A stretch of DNA of 8,602 nt from Nitrososphaerota archaeon (GTDB lineage Archaea > Thermoproteota > Nitrososphaeria > Nitrososphaerales > Gagatemarchaeaceae), in NCBI GenBank assembly GCA_005877365.1, contig VBPP01000142.1, positions 1-8,602 on the forward strand, read 5' to 3'. How positions within the stretch are numbered: position 1 is the first letter of the stretch; every line of letters begins with the position of its first letter. Positions 1-6,246 of this stretch are shown here, piece by piece. The notes under the pieces were generated by a model. That model worked only from the letters and a program-made list of their open reading frames with translations, did not search any database and was not told the origin of the DNA. A program made the position numbers and the translations under genes.

Positions 1-402
1 GTCTCGGATTCGCGCACCTACGACACAGTGAGGAAGCTCCTCTCTGCAGGTCTGGTCAGCGCCGTGCACGACTGTTCGAAGGGGGGTCTTGCCGTCGCTC
101 TCGCGGAACTGTCCATGAGCTCAGGTCGGGGGGCAACCTTCGACCTGGGCGAGCTGATAGGGCCATCCCTGACACCCACCGACGCACTCTTCTCAGAGTC
201 TCACGGCCGGTTCCTGATCTCCACCTTCAGGAAGCGGGAGACTGCAAAGGTGCTCTCGTCCTCGAGGCTCCCGTACCGAATCCTGGGAAGGACGGGCGGC
301 GACTCTCTGGTTGTGGCCGGAGGATCCCGGATCATCATCGACCTTGACGTCGTCACGATGACAAAGAAGTGGGAGGGCACGTTCCCGAGGCTACTCGATT
401 GA
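1..402 (+). CDS. purL: Phosphoribosylformylglycinamidine synthase subunit PurL, C-terminal fragment (5' end outside window)
   Basis: The reading frame is open from base 1 and ends at TGA 400-402, so only about the last 133 residues are present. PurL converts FGAR, ATP and ammonia from glutamine to FGAM in the cytoplasm; the small form works with PurS and PurQ. The visible part is the last AIR-synthase-like C-terminal domain. It carries AVHDCSKGGLAVALAEL near the start, matching the family pattern 'AHDxSxGGLAVALAE', and LFSESHGRFLIS, matching 'LFSES.GR'. The frame ends soon after the final strand, as expected for the small PurL type. GTG at 28 is only an internal in-frame codon, not the start. 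The stop overlaps the TTG start of purF by four bases. Whether purS and purQ lie upstream cannot be seen. Identity is firm; the subunit type is inferred. Confidence 0.93.
   Translation, partial: VSDSRTYDTVRKLLSAGLVSAVHDCSKGGLAVALAELSMSSGRGATFDLGELIGPSLTPTDALFSESHGRFLISTFRKRETAKVLSSSRLPYRILGRTGGDSLVVAGGSRIIIDLDVVTMTKKWEGTFPRLLD
387..390 (+). promoter_or_regulatory. Ribosome binding site for purF (decides the start)
   Basis: GAGG lies inside the end of purL, eight bases before TTG 399. The longer alternative start, GTG 369, has no purine-rich site upstream, so this motif favours the TTG start. Confidence 0.6.
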
Positions 403-1832
403 CAGAGAAGAAGGAGAAGTGCGGCCTGTTCGCGGCCCGGTCGTCCTCTGGCGCCGACGTCGTCCCTATGACCCTTCAGGGCCTGGAGGCCCAGCAGCAC
501 AGAGGCCAGGAGTCGTGGGGAATCTCGGTACCCGGCAAGCCAGTATTCACGAGGATGGGGCTAGTCACCGGCTGGCATCTTGAGGCCGACACGCTTTCGT
601 CTTATTCCGGCAAGTCGGCCATCGGCCATGTCAGATACTCGACCACGGGAAGGTCGGTTATCGAGAATGCTCAACCGATTCAGGTAGGATCCGAATTCTC
701 CATCGCCCACAACGGCACGCTGGTGAACGCAGACGAGATCTCCGCTTCAGTCGCCCCCGAGTTCGGCCGGCCCTGCGAATCGGACACCCTGGCTGCCGGG
801 CTTAGACTGCAGCATTTCTTGCAGGAGGGCAGAGGCATGTTCGAGGCATTCAAGAGCCTCTCAGTCGAGCTGGTAGGGGCTTACTGCTTCGCAATCCTCG
901 ACTCCTCGGGCATGATATACGTCGCGAGAGATCCCAGAGGCTACAGGCCGCTCTGCCTGGGGTGGCAGGAAGACTCCGGGACCTTCGTCGCCGCCTCCGA
1001 AAGCTGCGCCCTCGCTTCAGTCGGTGCAGACTTCATCCGGGACGTGGAGCCTGGGGAGATCGTCAGGTTCGGGGACGCCGGGGTGGAGTCGATCAGGTTC
1101 GCACCCAGGATGGCCACGGCCTACTGTTCCTTCGAGTACACCTACTTCGCACATCCTTCATCGCGGCTCAACGGCGTCAGCGTTTACGAAGCCAGGAAGA
1201 AGGTCGGCCGGGTCCTTGCCAAGAAGTCCCAGACCACGGGGGATGTCGTGATCCCCGTCCCTGACTCCGCAAGGCCCTCTGCGCTCGGCTTCGCCCTCGA
1301 AAGCGGGATACCGATGGACGAGGGGTTGATGAAGGATCGGTACGGGAGAAAGGGGAGCATCAGGAGCTTCATCGAACCTGAGCAGCCCCGCCGGGAGGAG
1401 GTGGTCAGGCGGATCATTCCGATCAAAGAGACGATCAAGGGAAGGGACGTGATTGTCATCGACGACAGCGTCGTGCGCGGAACAAGCTCGAGAATCATCA
1501 TCGACTCGCTCAGGAGGGCAGGCGCGAAATCTGTGAAGATGGCTGTGACCTTCCCGCCCATAAGACATCCCTGTTTCATGGGCATCGATTTCCCGAGCAG
1601 GGAGGAGCTTCTCGCCCACGAGGTAGCCAGGGACGATGACACGACCAGCGAAACGGCCTCCAAGGTCGCGAATGCGATCGGTGCAGACGAGTTCTTCTAC
1701 AACGACATCGAAGGACTCGGCGAAGCCATAGGCCTCCCCAGAGACAGCCTCTGTTTCGCATGCGTTAACGGGGACTATTCCAAGCTCTCGACGACCCTCC
1801 CAGTCAAGGCGCAGGAGCAGGCGAAGACCTGA
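399..1832 (+). CDS. purF: Amidophosphoribosyltransferase (glutamine PRPP amidotransferase)
   Basis: PurF makes 5-phosphoribosylamine from PRPP and glutamine, the committed step of purine synthesis. I take TTG 399 as start, giving 477 residues; it overlaps the purL stop and has GAGG at good spacing. A frame-open GTG at 369 would add ten unconserved residues. A short seven-residue leader (M1-K7) precedes Cys8, the expected N-terminal nucleophile, so leader removal is inferred. The glutaminase domain shows QQHRGQES, IGHVRYSTTG (75-84) and HNGTL. The phosphoribosyltransferase domain has the PRPP motif VIVIDDSVVRGTSS (351-364). Four cysteines at 243 (CSFEY), 392 (HPCFMG), 452 and 455 (CFAC) match the [4Fe-4S] ligands of the Bacillus-type enzyme, so a cluster-containing, possibly oxygen-labile enzyme is likely. 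The loop at 314-325 departs from the usual RYVGRTFI. The last base is shared with purN. Confidence 0.96.
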   Translation: MTEKKEKCGLFAARSSSGADVVPMTLQGLEAQQHRGQESWGISVPGKPVFTRMGLVTGWHLEADTLSSYSGKSAIGHVRYSTTGRSVIENAQPIQVGSEFSIAHNGTLVNADEISASVAPEFGRPCESDTLAAGLRLQHFLQEGRGMFEAFKSLSVELVGAYCFAILDSSGMIYVARDPRGYRPLCLGWQEDSGTFVAASESCALASVGADFIRDVEPGEIVRFGDAGVESIRFAPRMATAYCSFEYTYFAHPSSRLNGVSVYEARKKVGRVLAKKSQTTGDVVIPVPDSARPSALGFALESGIPMDEGLMKDRYGRKGSIRSFIEPEQPRREEVVRRIIPIKETIKGRDVIVIDDSVVRGTSSRIIIDSLRRAGAKSVKMAVTFPPIRHPCFMGIDFPSREELLAHEVARDDDTTSETASKVANAIGADEFFYNDIEGLGEAIGLPRDSLCFACVNGDYSKLSTTLPVKAQEQAKT

Positions 1833-2452
1833 TGACGCTACGCATCGGGATTCTCGTCTCAGGAAGGGGGTCCAACCTCGAATCGATTCTCATTTCAGTC
1901 AGGAGAGGCCTGATCAAGGAAGCGGCCGTCTCCGTTGTGATAAGTAACAGGCCCGAAGCCAGGGCGCTGCGAATCGCGAAACGCCACGGGGTCGAAGCCG
2001 TTGCCATCGACGATAGGGGCACACCGACGGAAGAACACGCCTCGATGGTGGCGGAGGCCCTCATGGAGCACGGAGTGAGGCCGGGAGAGGGCCTGGTCCT
2101 CCTCGCTGGGTACATGAAGATCCTCCCAAGGAGCTTCGTCGACCTCTACGAAGGCAGGATCATGAATATCCATCCTTCACTGCTCCCTGCTTTCCCGGGG
2201 ATGGACGCCCAGTGGCAGGCCCTTGCCTACGGCGCAAAGGTGGCTGGGTGCACCGTGCACTTCGTCGCCTCCGAGGTCGATGCGGGCCCAATCATAATCC
2301 AGAAGGCAGTCGAGGTCAGGGAAGACGACGACGAAGATTCGCTGGCATCGCGAATTCTGAGGCAGGAACACAGGATCTACCCGCAGGCTGTGGCGCTCTT
2401 CGCCGAGGGCCGCCTTCGGATTCAGGGGCGGAGGGTCTTGGTCTCACGATGA
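1832..2452 (+). CDS. purN: Phosphoribosylglycinamide formyltransferase, 10-formyl-THF dependent
   Basis: PurN transfers the formyl group of 10-formyltetrahydrofolate to GAR, giving FGAR. The 206-residue protein begins with RIGILVSGRGSNLESI, the phosphate-binding N-terminus of the family. MNIHPSLLPAFPG (111-123) and HFVASEVDAGPIIIQ (143-157) hold the expected catalytic trio Asn112, His114 and Asp150, equivalent to E. coli Asn106, His108 and Asp144. Length is normal (E. coli about 212). ATG 1832 shares one base with the purF stop (TGATG). The nearest Shine-Dalgarno-like stretch, AGGAG at 1813-1817, is rather far (14 bases), so reinitiation after purF is plausible. The next genes supply folate one-carbon units, which fits a formyl-folate enzyme rather than the formate-using PurT. 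One usual His after FPG is Asp here (FPGMDAQ); it is not a catalytic position. Confidence 0.96.
   Translation: MTLRIGILVSGRGSNLESILISVRRGLIKEAAVSVVISNRPEARALRIAKRHGVEAVAIDDRGTPTEEHASMVAEALMEHGVRPGEGLVLLAGYMKILPRSFVDLYEGRIMNIHPSLLPAFPGMDAQWQALAYGAKVAGCTVHFVASEVDAGPIIIQKAVEVREDDDEDSLASRILRQEHRIYPQAVALFAEGRLRIQGRRVLVSR
2430..2435 (+). promoter_or_regulatory. Ribosome binding site for folD
   Basis: GGAGGG lies 13 bases before ATG 2449 and 28 bases before the next in-frame ATG at 2464. It supports the ATG that overlaps the purN stop, although the spacing is longer than ideal. Confidence 0.45.
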
Positions 2453-3330
2453 TAGCCACCATAATGGACGGCAGGGCTCTCGCCGCGGAAGTCGAAGTCA
2501 GGCTCAAACTGGAAGTCCGGAGACTGAAGTCGCTGGGAGTGGAGCCTACCCTGGCCACGATCCTCGTAGGAGAGGACCCCGCTTCACGGGCCTACGTGTC
2601 GAGCAAGCAAAAGGCGGCCGCGAGGATAGGCATCTCGTCGGTGGGACACAGGCTCCCGCAGGAGACCACAGCCGAAGAGCTGACCACCCTCATCAGAGGG
2701 CTCAACTCCGACGGCAGAGTCAACGGCATCCTCCTGCAGCTCCCACTCCCCGGTCACCTTGACGAAAGGGAGATGATCGAGCAGATTAACCCAGAGAAAG
2801 ACGTCGACGGACTCACCTCCGCCAACGCAGGGAAGCTCTTCTACGGAAGCTCGGACCTCGTACCGTGCACCCCGAAGGGGGTGATGGAGCTGCTTCACAG
2901 GTATCAGATCCGGACAGCGTCGTCGTTGACGGTGATCGTCAACAGGAGCACTCTGGTCGGGAAGCCGCTGTATCACCTGCTGCTCGGCGAGGACGCCACC
3001 GTGATCATGTGTCATTCGAAGTCCACAGACCTAGCCTCGGTGACAAGGCAGGCCGACATAGTCATCACAGCAGTCGGCAGGCGCCCGCAGTTCGTGTTGA
3101 CAGCCGACATGGTCAAAGATGGGGCGGTCGTGGTTGACGTAGCAATGAATCGGGTCGAAGGGAGGCTGATGGGGGACGTGGACTTCGACGGGGTTTCGAA
3201 GAGGGCATCTTTCATAACCCCGGTCCCCGGCGGAGTAGGGCCGATGACAGTGACGATGCTCATGCAGAACACGCTGATCGCGGCTGCGAAGAGTTCGAAG
3301 ATCCTGCTCCCGCCGGTGGTTCCAAGTTGA
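2449..3330 (+). CDS. folD: Methylenetetrahydrofolate dehydrogenase / methenyltetrahydrofolate cyclohydrolase
   Basis: FolD interconverts 5,10-methylene-, 5,10-methenyl- and 10-formyl-THF and so provides PurN's formyl donor. The start is ATG 2449, overlapping the purN stop as ATGA; the frame is open further left (to 2212), but that part is a shadow of purN. The product has 293 residues, close to the usual 280-300. Catalytic-domain residues are present: Tyr49 and Lys53 in AYVSSKQKAA, Gln97 in ILLQLPLPG, Asp118/Asp120 in PEKDVDG, and CTPKGVMELL. The dinucleotide-binding part has VNRSTLVGKP (164-173) and MCHSKSTD (187-194), and ends with PVPGGVGPMTVTML (258-271). The Arg in NRS and the Ser in HSK correspond to residues contacting the NADP 2'-phosphate in the human enzyme, so NADP preference is inferred. 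Two motif departures are N165 (usually Gly) and DVAMNR (usually DVGINR). Overlaps the next gene by four bases. Confidence 0.95.
   Translation: MIATIMDGRALAAEVEVRLKLEVRRLKSLGVEPTLATILVGEDPASRAYVSSKQKAAARIGISSVGHRLPQETTAEELTTLIRGLNSDGRVNGILLQLPLPGHLDEREMIEQINPEKDVDGLTSANAGKLFYGSSDLVPCTPKGVMELLHRYQIRTASSLTVIVNRSTLVGKPLYHLLLGEDATVIMCHSKSTDLASVTRQADIVITAVGRRPQFVLTADMVKDGAVVVDVAMNRVEGRLMGDVDFDGVSKRASFITPVPGGVGPMTVTMLMQNTLIAAAKSSKILLPPVVPS
3315..3320 (+). promoter_or_regulatory. Ribosome binding site for the cyclo-ligase gene
   Basis: GGTGGT, complementary to the CACC core of the 16S rRNA 3' end, sits six bases before TTG 3327 and supports that TTG as the start. Confidence 0.55.
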
Positions 3331-3902
3331 GCAAGAGCGAGCTCAGGCAGCAGGCCCTGAAGTCCAGGCGTTCACTCACAAAGGATGAGGTCGCATCACG
3401 AAGCGGGCTGGTCACCCGCAGGCTCCTCCAACTTCCCGAGTTCGCGAGTGCTGTCTCGATTGCGACCTACGTCGCCAAGAGCGACGAGGTCCAGACAGCA
3501 GCCGTGATCAGCCGCGCCCTGGCCGAAGGCAAGAAGGTCCTGGTCCCGCGGTCCGACCCGCAGTCGTCAACGCTTTTCTTCGCTGAGATACACTCCCTCT
3601 CCGAGCTCTCGCCCGGTCACTTCGGAATCCTGGAGCCGGCGGTTTCTTCTCCCCCCCTCCGTCTGGACAGTGCGGACATAGCGCTCGTCCCAATCGTCGC
3701 CTGGGACGAGCGGGGGCACAGAATCGGGTACGGCAAAGGTTACTTCGACAGGGCCTTGGAGGCAAATAGGGGGCCGGTCACTATCGGCCTCGCCTTCGAG
3801 TCCCAGAGGTTCGGAGAGGTCCCGCAGTCTGCGGCAGACGTCCCATTGGACATCATCGTGACCGAGGAGCGCGTACTCCGCCTCAGGGGGGGCCGCAGAT
3901 GA
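3327..3902 (+). CDS. 5-formyltetrahydrofolate cyclo-ligase (methenyl-THF synthetase)
   Basis: This ATP-dependent cytoplasmic enzyme converts 5-formyl-THF to 5,10-methenyl-THF. It returns a dead-end, inhibitory folate to the pool used by FolD and PurN. The 191-residue protein has the family's basic N-terminus (SELRQQALKSRRSLT), a middle GILEP, and the nucleotide/substrate motif RIGYGKGYFDR (132-142). It ends with the expected DVPLDIIVTEERV (171-183). Length is typical (about 180-200). The TTG start overlaps the folD stop (TTGA) and has GGTGGT at proper spacing. The stop overlaps the purE ATG (ATGA). Two seven-base homopolymers, C at 3651-3657 and G at 3886-3892, fall in this gene, but the frame and motifs remain intact across both. 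The family is known under the names fau, ygfA and MTHFS; I leave the symbol open. Confidence 0.93.
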   Translation: MSKSELRQQALKSRRSLTKDEVASRSGLVTRRLLQLPEFASAVSIATYVAKSDEVQTAAVISRALAEGKKVLVPRSDPQSSTLFFAEIHSLSELSPGHFGILEPAVSSPPLRLDSADIALVPIVAWDERGHRIGYGKGYFDRALEANRGPVTIGLAFESQRFGEVPQSAADVPLDIIVTEERVLRLRGGRR

Positions 3903-4342
3903 CGGAAGGCACCCTTGTAGCGGTCATAGCCGGAAGCAAGAGCGACGAGGCAATCACTGACGAGGTCTCCAAAGCCCTTACTGAACTGGGCGTAGCCCAC
4001 GAGGTCCAGTTCATCTCCGCTCACCGCAACCCGGAGAAGCTGAAGGCTTACCTGGCGGACTCGAAGGCGAAAGTCTTCGTAGCAGTGGCAGGGCTCGCCG
4101 CCCACCTCCCTGGGGTGATCGCCTCCCAGACCCACAAGCCCGTGATCGGCGTCCCCGCAGGGGTGAAGCTGAGCGGACTGGACTCGCTACTCTCGATAGT
4201 CCAGATGCCTCCCGGCGTCCCGGTCGCCTGCGTGGGGGTTGACAACGGCAGGAACGCTGGGATTCTGGCAGCCGAAATACTGGCGCTAAACGACGGCTAC
4301 GTGGCTGAAGCTCTCGTGAAGATGAGGCAGTCATGGAAGTGA
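3899..4342 (+). CDS. purE: N5-carboxyaminoimidazole ribonucleotide mutase-type PurE (AIR carboxylase catalytic subunit)
   Basis: PurE forms 4-carboxy-AIR (CAIR). Class I enzymes rearrange the N5-CAIR made by PurK; class II enzymes use AIR and CO2 directly. The 147-residue protein shows AGSKSDEA (11-18), SAHRNPEKL (40-48), AAHLPGVIAS (67-76) and SGLDSLLSIVQMPPGVPVA (92-110). The AAHLPG sequence with His69 is the class I pattern. PurK is not in the window, so it is either elsewhere or missing. The loop before AAHLPG reads VAVAGL where E. coli has IAGAGG, so two active-site-loop glycines are replaced. The protein is shorter than E. coli PurE, with the C-terminal tail missing. ATG 3899 overlaps the preceding stop by four bases. 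A G-rich run (AGGGGGGG) six bases upstream could act as a weak ribosome site. The 3' end overlaps purC by ten bases. Confidence 0.95.
   Translation: MTEGTLVAVIAGSKSDEAITDEVSKALTELGVAHEVQFISAHRNPEKLKAYLADSKAKVFVAVAGLAAHLPGVIASQTHKPVIGVPAGVKLSGLDSLLSIVQMPPGVPVACVGVDNGRNAGILAAEILALNDGYVAEALVKMRQSWK
4324..4327 (+). promoter_or_regulatory. Ribosome binding site for purC
   Basis: GAGG is five bases before ATG 4333 and eleven before the alternative GTG 4339. Both starts are usable; the spacing slightly favours ATG. Confidence 0.4.
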
Positions 4343-5181
4343 GACCTGCGGGCCGTTTCCTGCGTTCAGGTAAGGTGAAGGACATCTACGAAAACGACGA
4401 TGACCAGCTTGTATTCCACTTCACGGACAGGGTGTCCGCCTTCGACGTCATCCTCCCCACGACCGTGCCAAGGAAGGGGGAGCTGCTGTGTAGACTCGGC
4501 GCCCACTTCTTTGAGACTCTCGGCATCCCAAACCACATGGTCAGGACGGAGGGGGCCGACAGGATGGTCGTCAGAAAGATGGACATGGTCAAGGTAGAAT
4601 GCGTCGTCAGAGGGTACCTGTACGGGAGCCTGATGGAGAGAGTGGCCAGGGGCGAGGTCGACCTCCCGGTTGAAAAGAAGGTTCTGGCTTCGAGGCTCCC
4701 CCAGCCCTACTTCGATCCGACCACGAAGTCGGATGTCAAGGACGAACCGATAACCGAGGAAGAGATAGTCGCCCAGGGAAGGATGACCAGAGAGGAACTG
4801 CAGGAGGTCAAACGTCGCTCGTTCCTGGTCTACGCCACTGTGGGCCAGAAGGCCTCGAAGGCGGGGTTCATCCTCGCCGACCTCAAACTCGAATTCGGCA
4901 GGGACCGCGACGGTGACATCCTTCTCGGGGATTCGATTGGGCCGGACGAGTTCAGGCTGTGGCCCGCGAAGTCCTATTCGCCCGGCAGGTCACAGGAGAG
5001 CTACGACAAGCAGCCCATCAGGGACTGGCTTGCTTCGCAGGGGTACAAGGCAGAGCTGGACGCGGCGAGGAAATCCGGAAGGCCTGCCCCTGTCGCTCCA
5101 TCGCTTCCTGGCTGGCTAGTGGAGGAGACAGCCAGGCGCTATGCGGCTGTCTACGAGACCTTTTCCGGCAAGAAATTCTGA
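4333..5181 (+). CDS. purC: Phosphoribosylaminoimidazole-succinocarboxamide synthase (SAICAR synthetase)
   Basis: PurC joins CAIR with aspartate using ATP to give SAICAR, the substrate of PurB, which is encoded on the opposite strand. The 282-residue protein carries the ATP-binding SGKVKDIYEND (12-22), FTDRVSAFDVILP (30-42), PRKGELL (46-52), VVRGYLYGSLM (91-101), and TTKSDVKDEPI (130-140), a CAIR/aspartate-binding region. It also has LADLKLEFG (181-189), LGDSIGPDEFRLWP (198-211) and SYDKQPIRDWL (223-233). These cover the whole family and the length matches the longer (about 280-300 residue) type. ATG 4333 gives a ten-base overlap with purE. GTG 4339, two codons later, would give a four-base GTGA overlap like the neighbouring junctions; the protein changes by only two residues. 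Ten bases separate its stop from purM. Confidence 0.96.
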   Translation: MEVRPAGRFLRSGKVKDIYENDDDQLVFHFTDRVSAFDVILPTTVPRKGELLCRLGAHFFETLGIPNHMVRTEGADRMVVRKMDMVKVECVVRGYLYGSLMERVARGEVDLPVEKKVLASRLPQPYFDPTTKSDVKDEPITEEEIVAQGRMTREELQEVKRRSFLVYATVGQKASKAGFILADLKLEFGRDRDGDILLGDSIGPDEFRLWPAKSYSPGRSQESYDKQPIRDWLASQGYKAELDAARKSGRPAPVAPSLPGWLVEETARRYAAVYETFSGKKF

Positions 5182-5185
5182 AGGA
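5181..5185 (+). promoter_or_regulatory. Ribosome binding site for purM (decides the start)
   Basis: AAGGA begins at the last base of the purC stop and lies six bases before TTG 5192. The frame is open leftward to 5141 inside purC, but only the TTG fits both this site and the conserved protein start. Confidence 0.55.
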
Positions 5186-5191
5186 CTCCCC

Positions 5192-6235
5192 TTGCCCTCC
5201 TCAGAGTACGCCGACGCCGGGGTCGACGTCAGGAAGGTCGGCAGAATCCACCTCTCCCTCGCGGAGGAGCTGGGAAAGACCTTCACGAACCGGAAGGGAA
5301 AGACGGGCGGTCCCCTGATCCCGATTGGCCATTACGCCGGCCTGATAGACCTCGGGGGGAGTTCCGCCCTTGCCCTGCATACCGACGGGGTCGGCACCAA
5401 GGTGCTAATCGCCCAGCTGATGAAAAAGTTCGATACGATCGGGATTGATTGCGTTGCGATGACTGTGAACGACCTTGTCTGCCTGGGCGCGGAGCCGGTG
5501 GCACTCCTTGACTACATTGCCCTGCAGAGGGAGAATCAGGCTCTCGTCTCGCAGCTGACCAAGGGGCTCGCCGAAGGGGCGAAGCTCGCATCAACAGCAA
5601 TCGTAGGAGGAGAAACAGCCATCCTGGGGGGCATGGTGAAGGGTACCGGCGGAAACGGCTTCGACTTGGTCTCCATGGGGGTGGGACTCGTCGGGAAGAG
5701 CGCTGTAATCGACGGTTCGAAGATAGAGAACGGGGACGCGGTCCTGGGAGTTGCGAGTTCCGGACTTCACTCAAATGGGTACACTCTCGCGAGGAAGGTC
5801 CTCCGTCGCCGGAGTCTCGACGAGAAGATGGACGAACTCGGGACGAGCCTGGGGGAGGCGCTGCTGACCCCGACCTGCATCTACGTGAAACCAGTACTTT
5901 CGGCGACGAGGAAGTCCGAAGTCCATGGAATCGGCCATATAACCGGCGGTTCCTTCGCGAAACTGGCTAGGCTGGTCCGTGGGCGCAGACTGAAGTTCGA
6001 GCTGGAGCTTCCCCTCCCGCCACCCATTTTCGGAGTCCTCCAGCGTGAGGGCAGGCTCGCCGACATTCAGATGTATGAGACCTTCAACATGGGGATAGGC
6101 CTGTGCATGGTAGTCCCAGAGTCGGAACTTGGCAGTGTCGCACGTGGATTCAGACGGGATGGATTCGACACCTACGACCTCGGGAACGTAAGGACCGGCC
6201 GGGGGGTCACCGTGAACGGAACAGACCTAGGCTAG
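5192..6235 (+). CDS. purM: Phosphoribosylformylglycinamidine cyclo-ligase (AIR synthetase)
   Basis: PurM closes the imidazole ring: FGAM plus ATP gives AIR, the substrate for PurE. From TTG 5192 it has 347 residues, the same size as E. coli PurM (about 345), and begins with SEYADAGVDV, the usual 'Y.dAGVDi' opening. Core motifs are HTDGVGTKVLIAQ (63-75), DTIGIDCVAMTVNDLV (81-96), GAEPVALLDYIA (99-110), GGETAILGG (139-147), SSGLHSNGYTL (189-199), GIGHITGGSF (246-255) and YETFNMGIGL (295-304). The usual GGETAEMPG is altered to GGETAILGG, and a short TGGNG stretch sits just after it. The codons from 5141 to 5191 belong to the purC end read in another frame and are rejected as protein. It is the last visible gene of the plus-strand operon. 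Its TAG stop faces the purB stop 11 bases away. Confidence 0.95.
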   Translation: MPSSEYADAGVDVRKVGRIHLSLAEELGKTFTNRKGKTGGPLIPIGHYAGLIDLGGSSALALHTDGVGTKVLIAQLMKKFDTIGIDCVAMTVNDLVCLGAEPVALLDYIALQRENQALVSQLTKGLAEGAKLASTAIVGGETAILGGMVKGTGGNGFDLVSMGVGLVGKSAVIDGSKIENGDAVLGVASSGLHSNGYTLARKVLRRRSLDEKMDELGTSLGEALLTPTCIYVKPVLSATRKSEVHGIGHITGGSFAKLARLVRGRRLKFELELPLPPPIFGVLQREGRLADIQMYETFNMGIGLCMVVPESELGSVARGFRRDGFDTYDLGNVRTGRGVTVNGTDLG

Positions 6236-6246
6236 ACACGGAATCG
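6236..6246. other. Convergent intergenic gap between purM and purB, no terminator seen
   Basis: Only 11 bases separate the two stop codons. I see no T-run and no convincing hairpin here or just inside either gene end. The two transcripts probably run into each other and overlap at their 3' ends. Confidence 0.7.

Noticed and set aside
369..398. Longer purF start at GTG 369
   Set aside because: It adds ten residues unlike any PurF leader, has no ribosome site upstream, and would lengthen the leader before the catalytic Cys to 17 residues. TTG 399 has GAGG at eight bases and overlaps the purL stop.
1158..1663. Two long antisense open frames opposite purF
   Set aside because: They lie on GC-rich coding sequence with clear PurF motifs on the plus strand; the translations are low-complexity and show no family motif.
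2212..2448. 79-codon N-terminal extension of folD
   Set aside because: This stretch is purN coding sequence read in another frame; FolD homology begins right after ATG 2449.
5141..5191. Extension of purM into purC
   Set aside because: The added residues match nothing in PurM and are purC codons out of frame; TTG 5192 has AAGGA and gives the normal family length.
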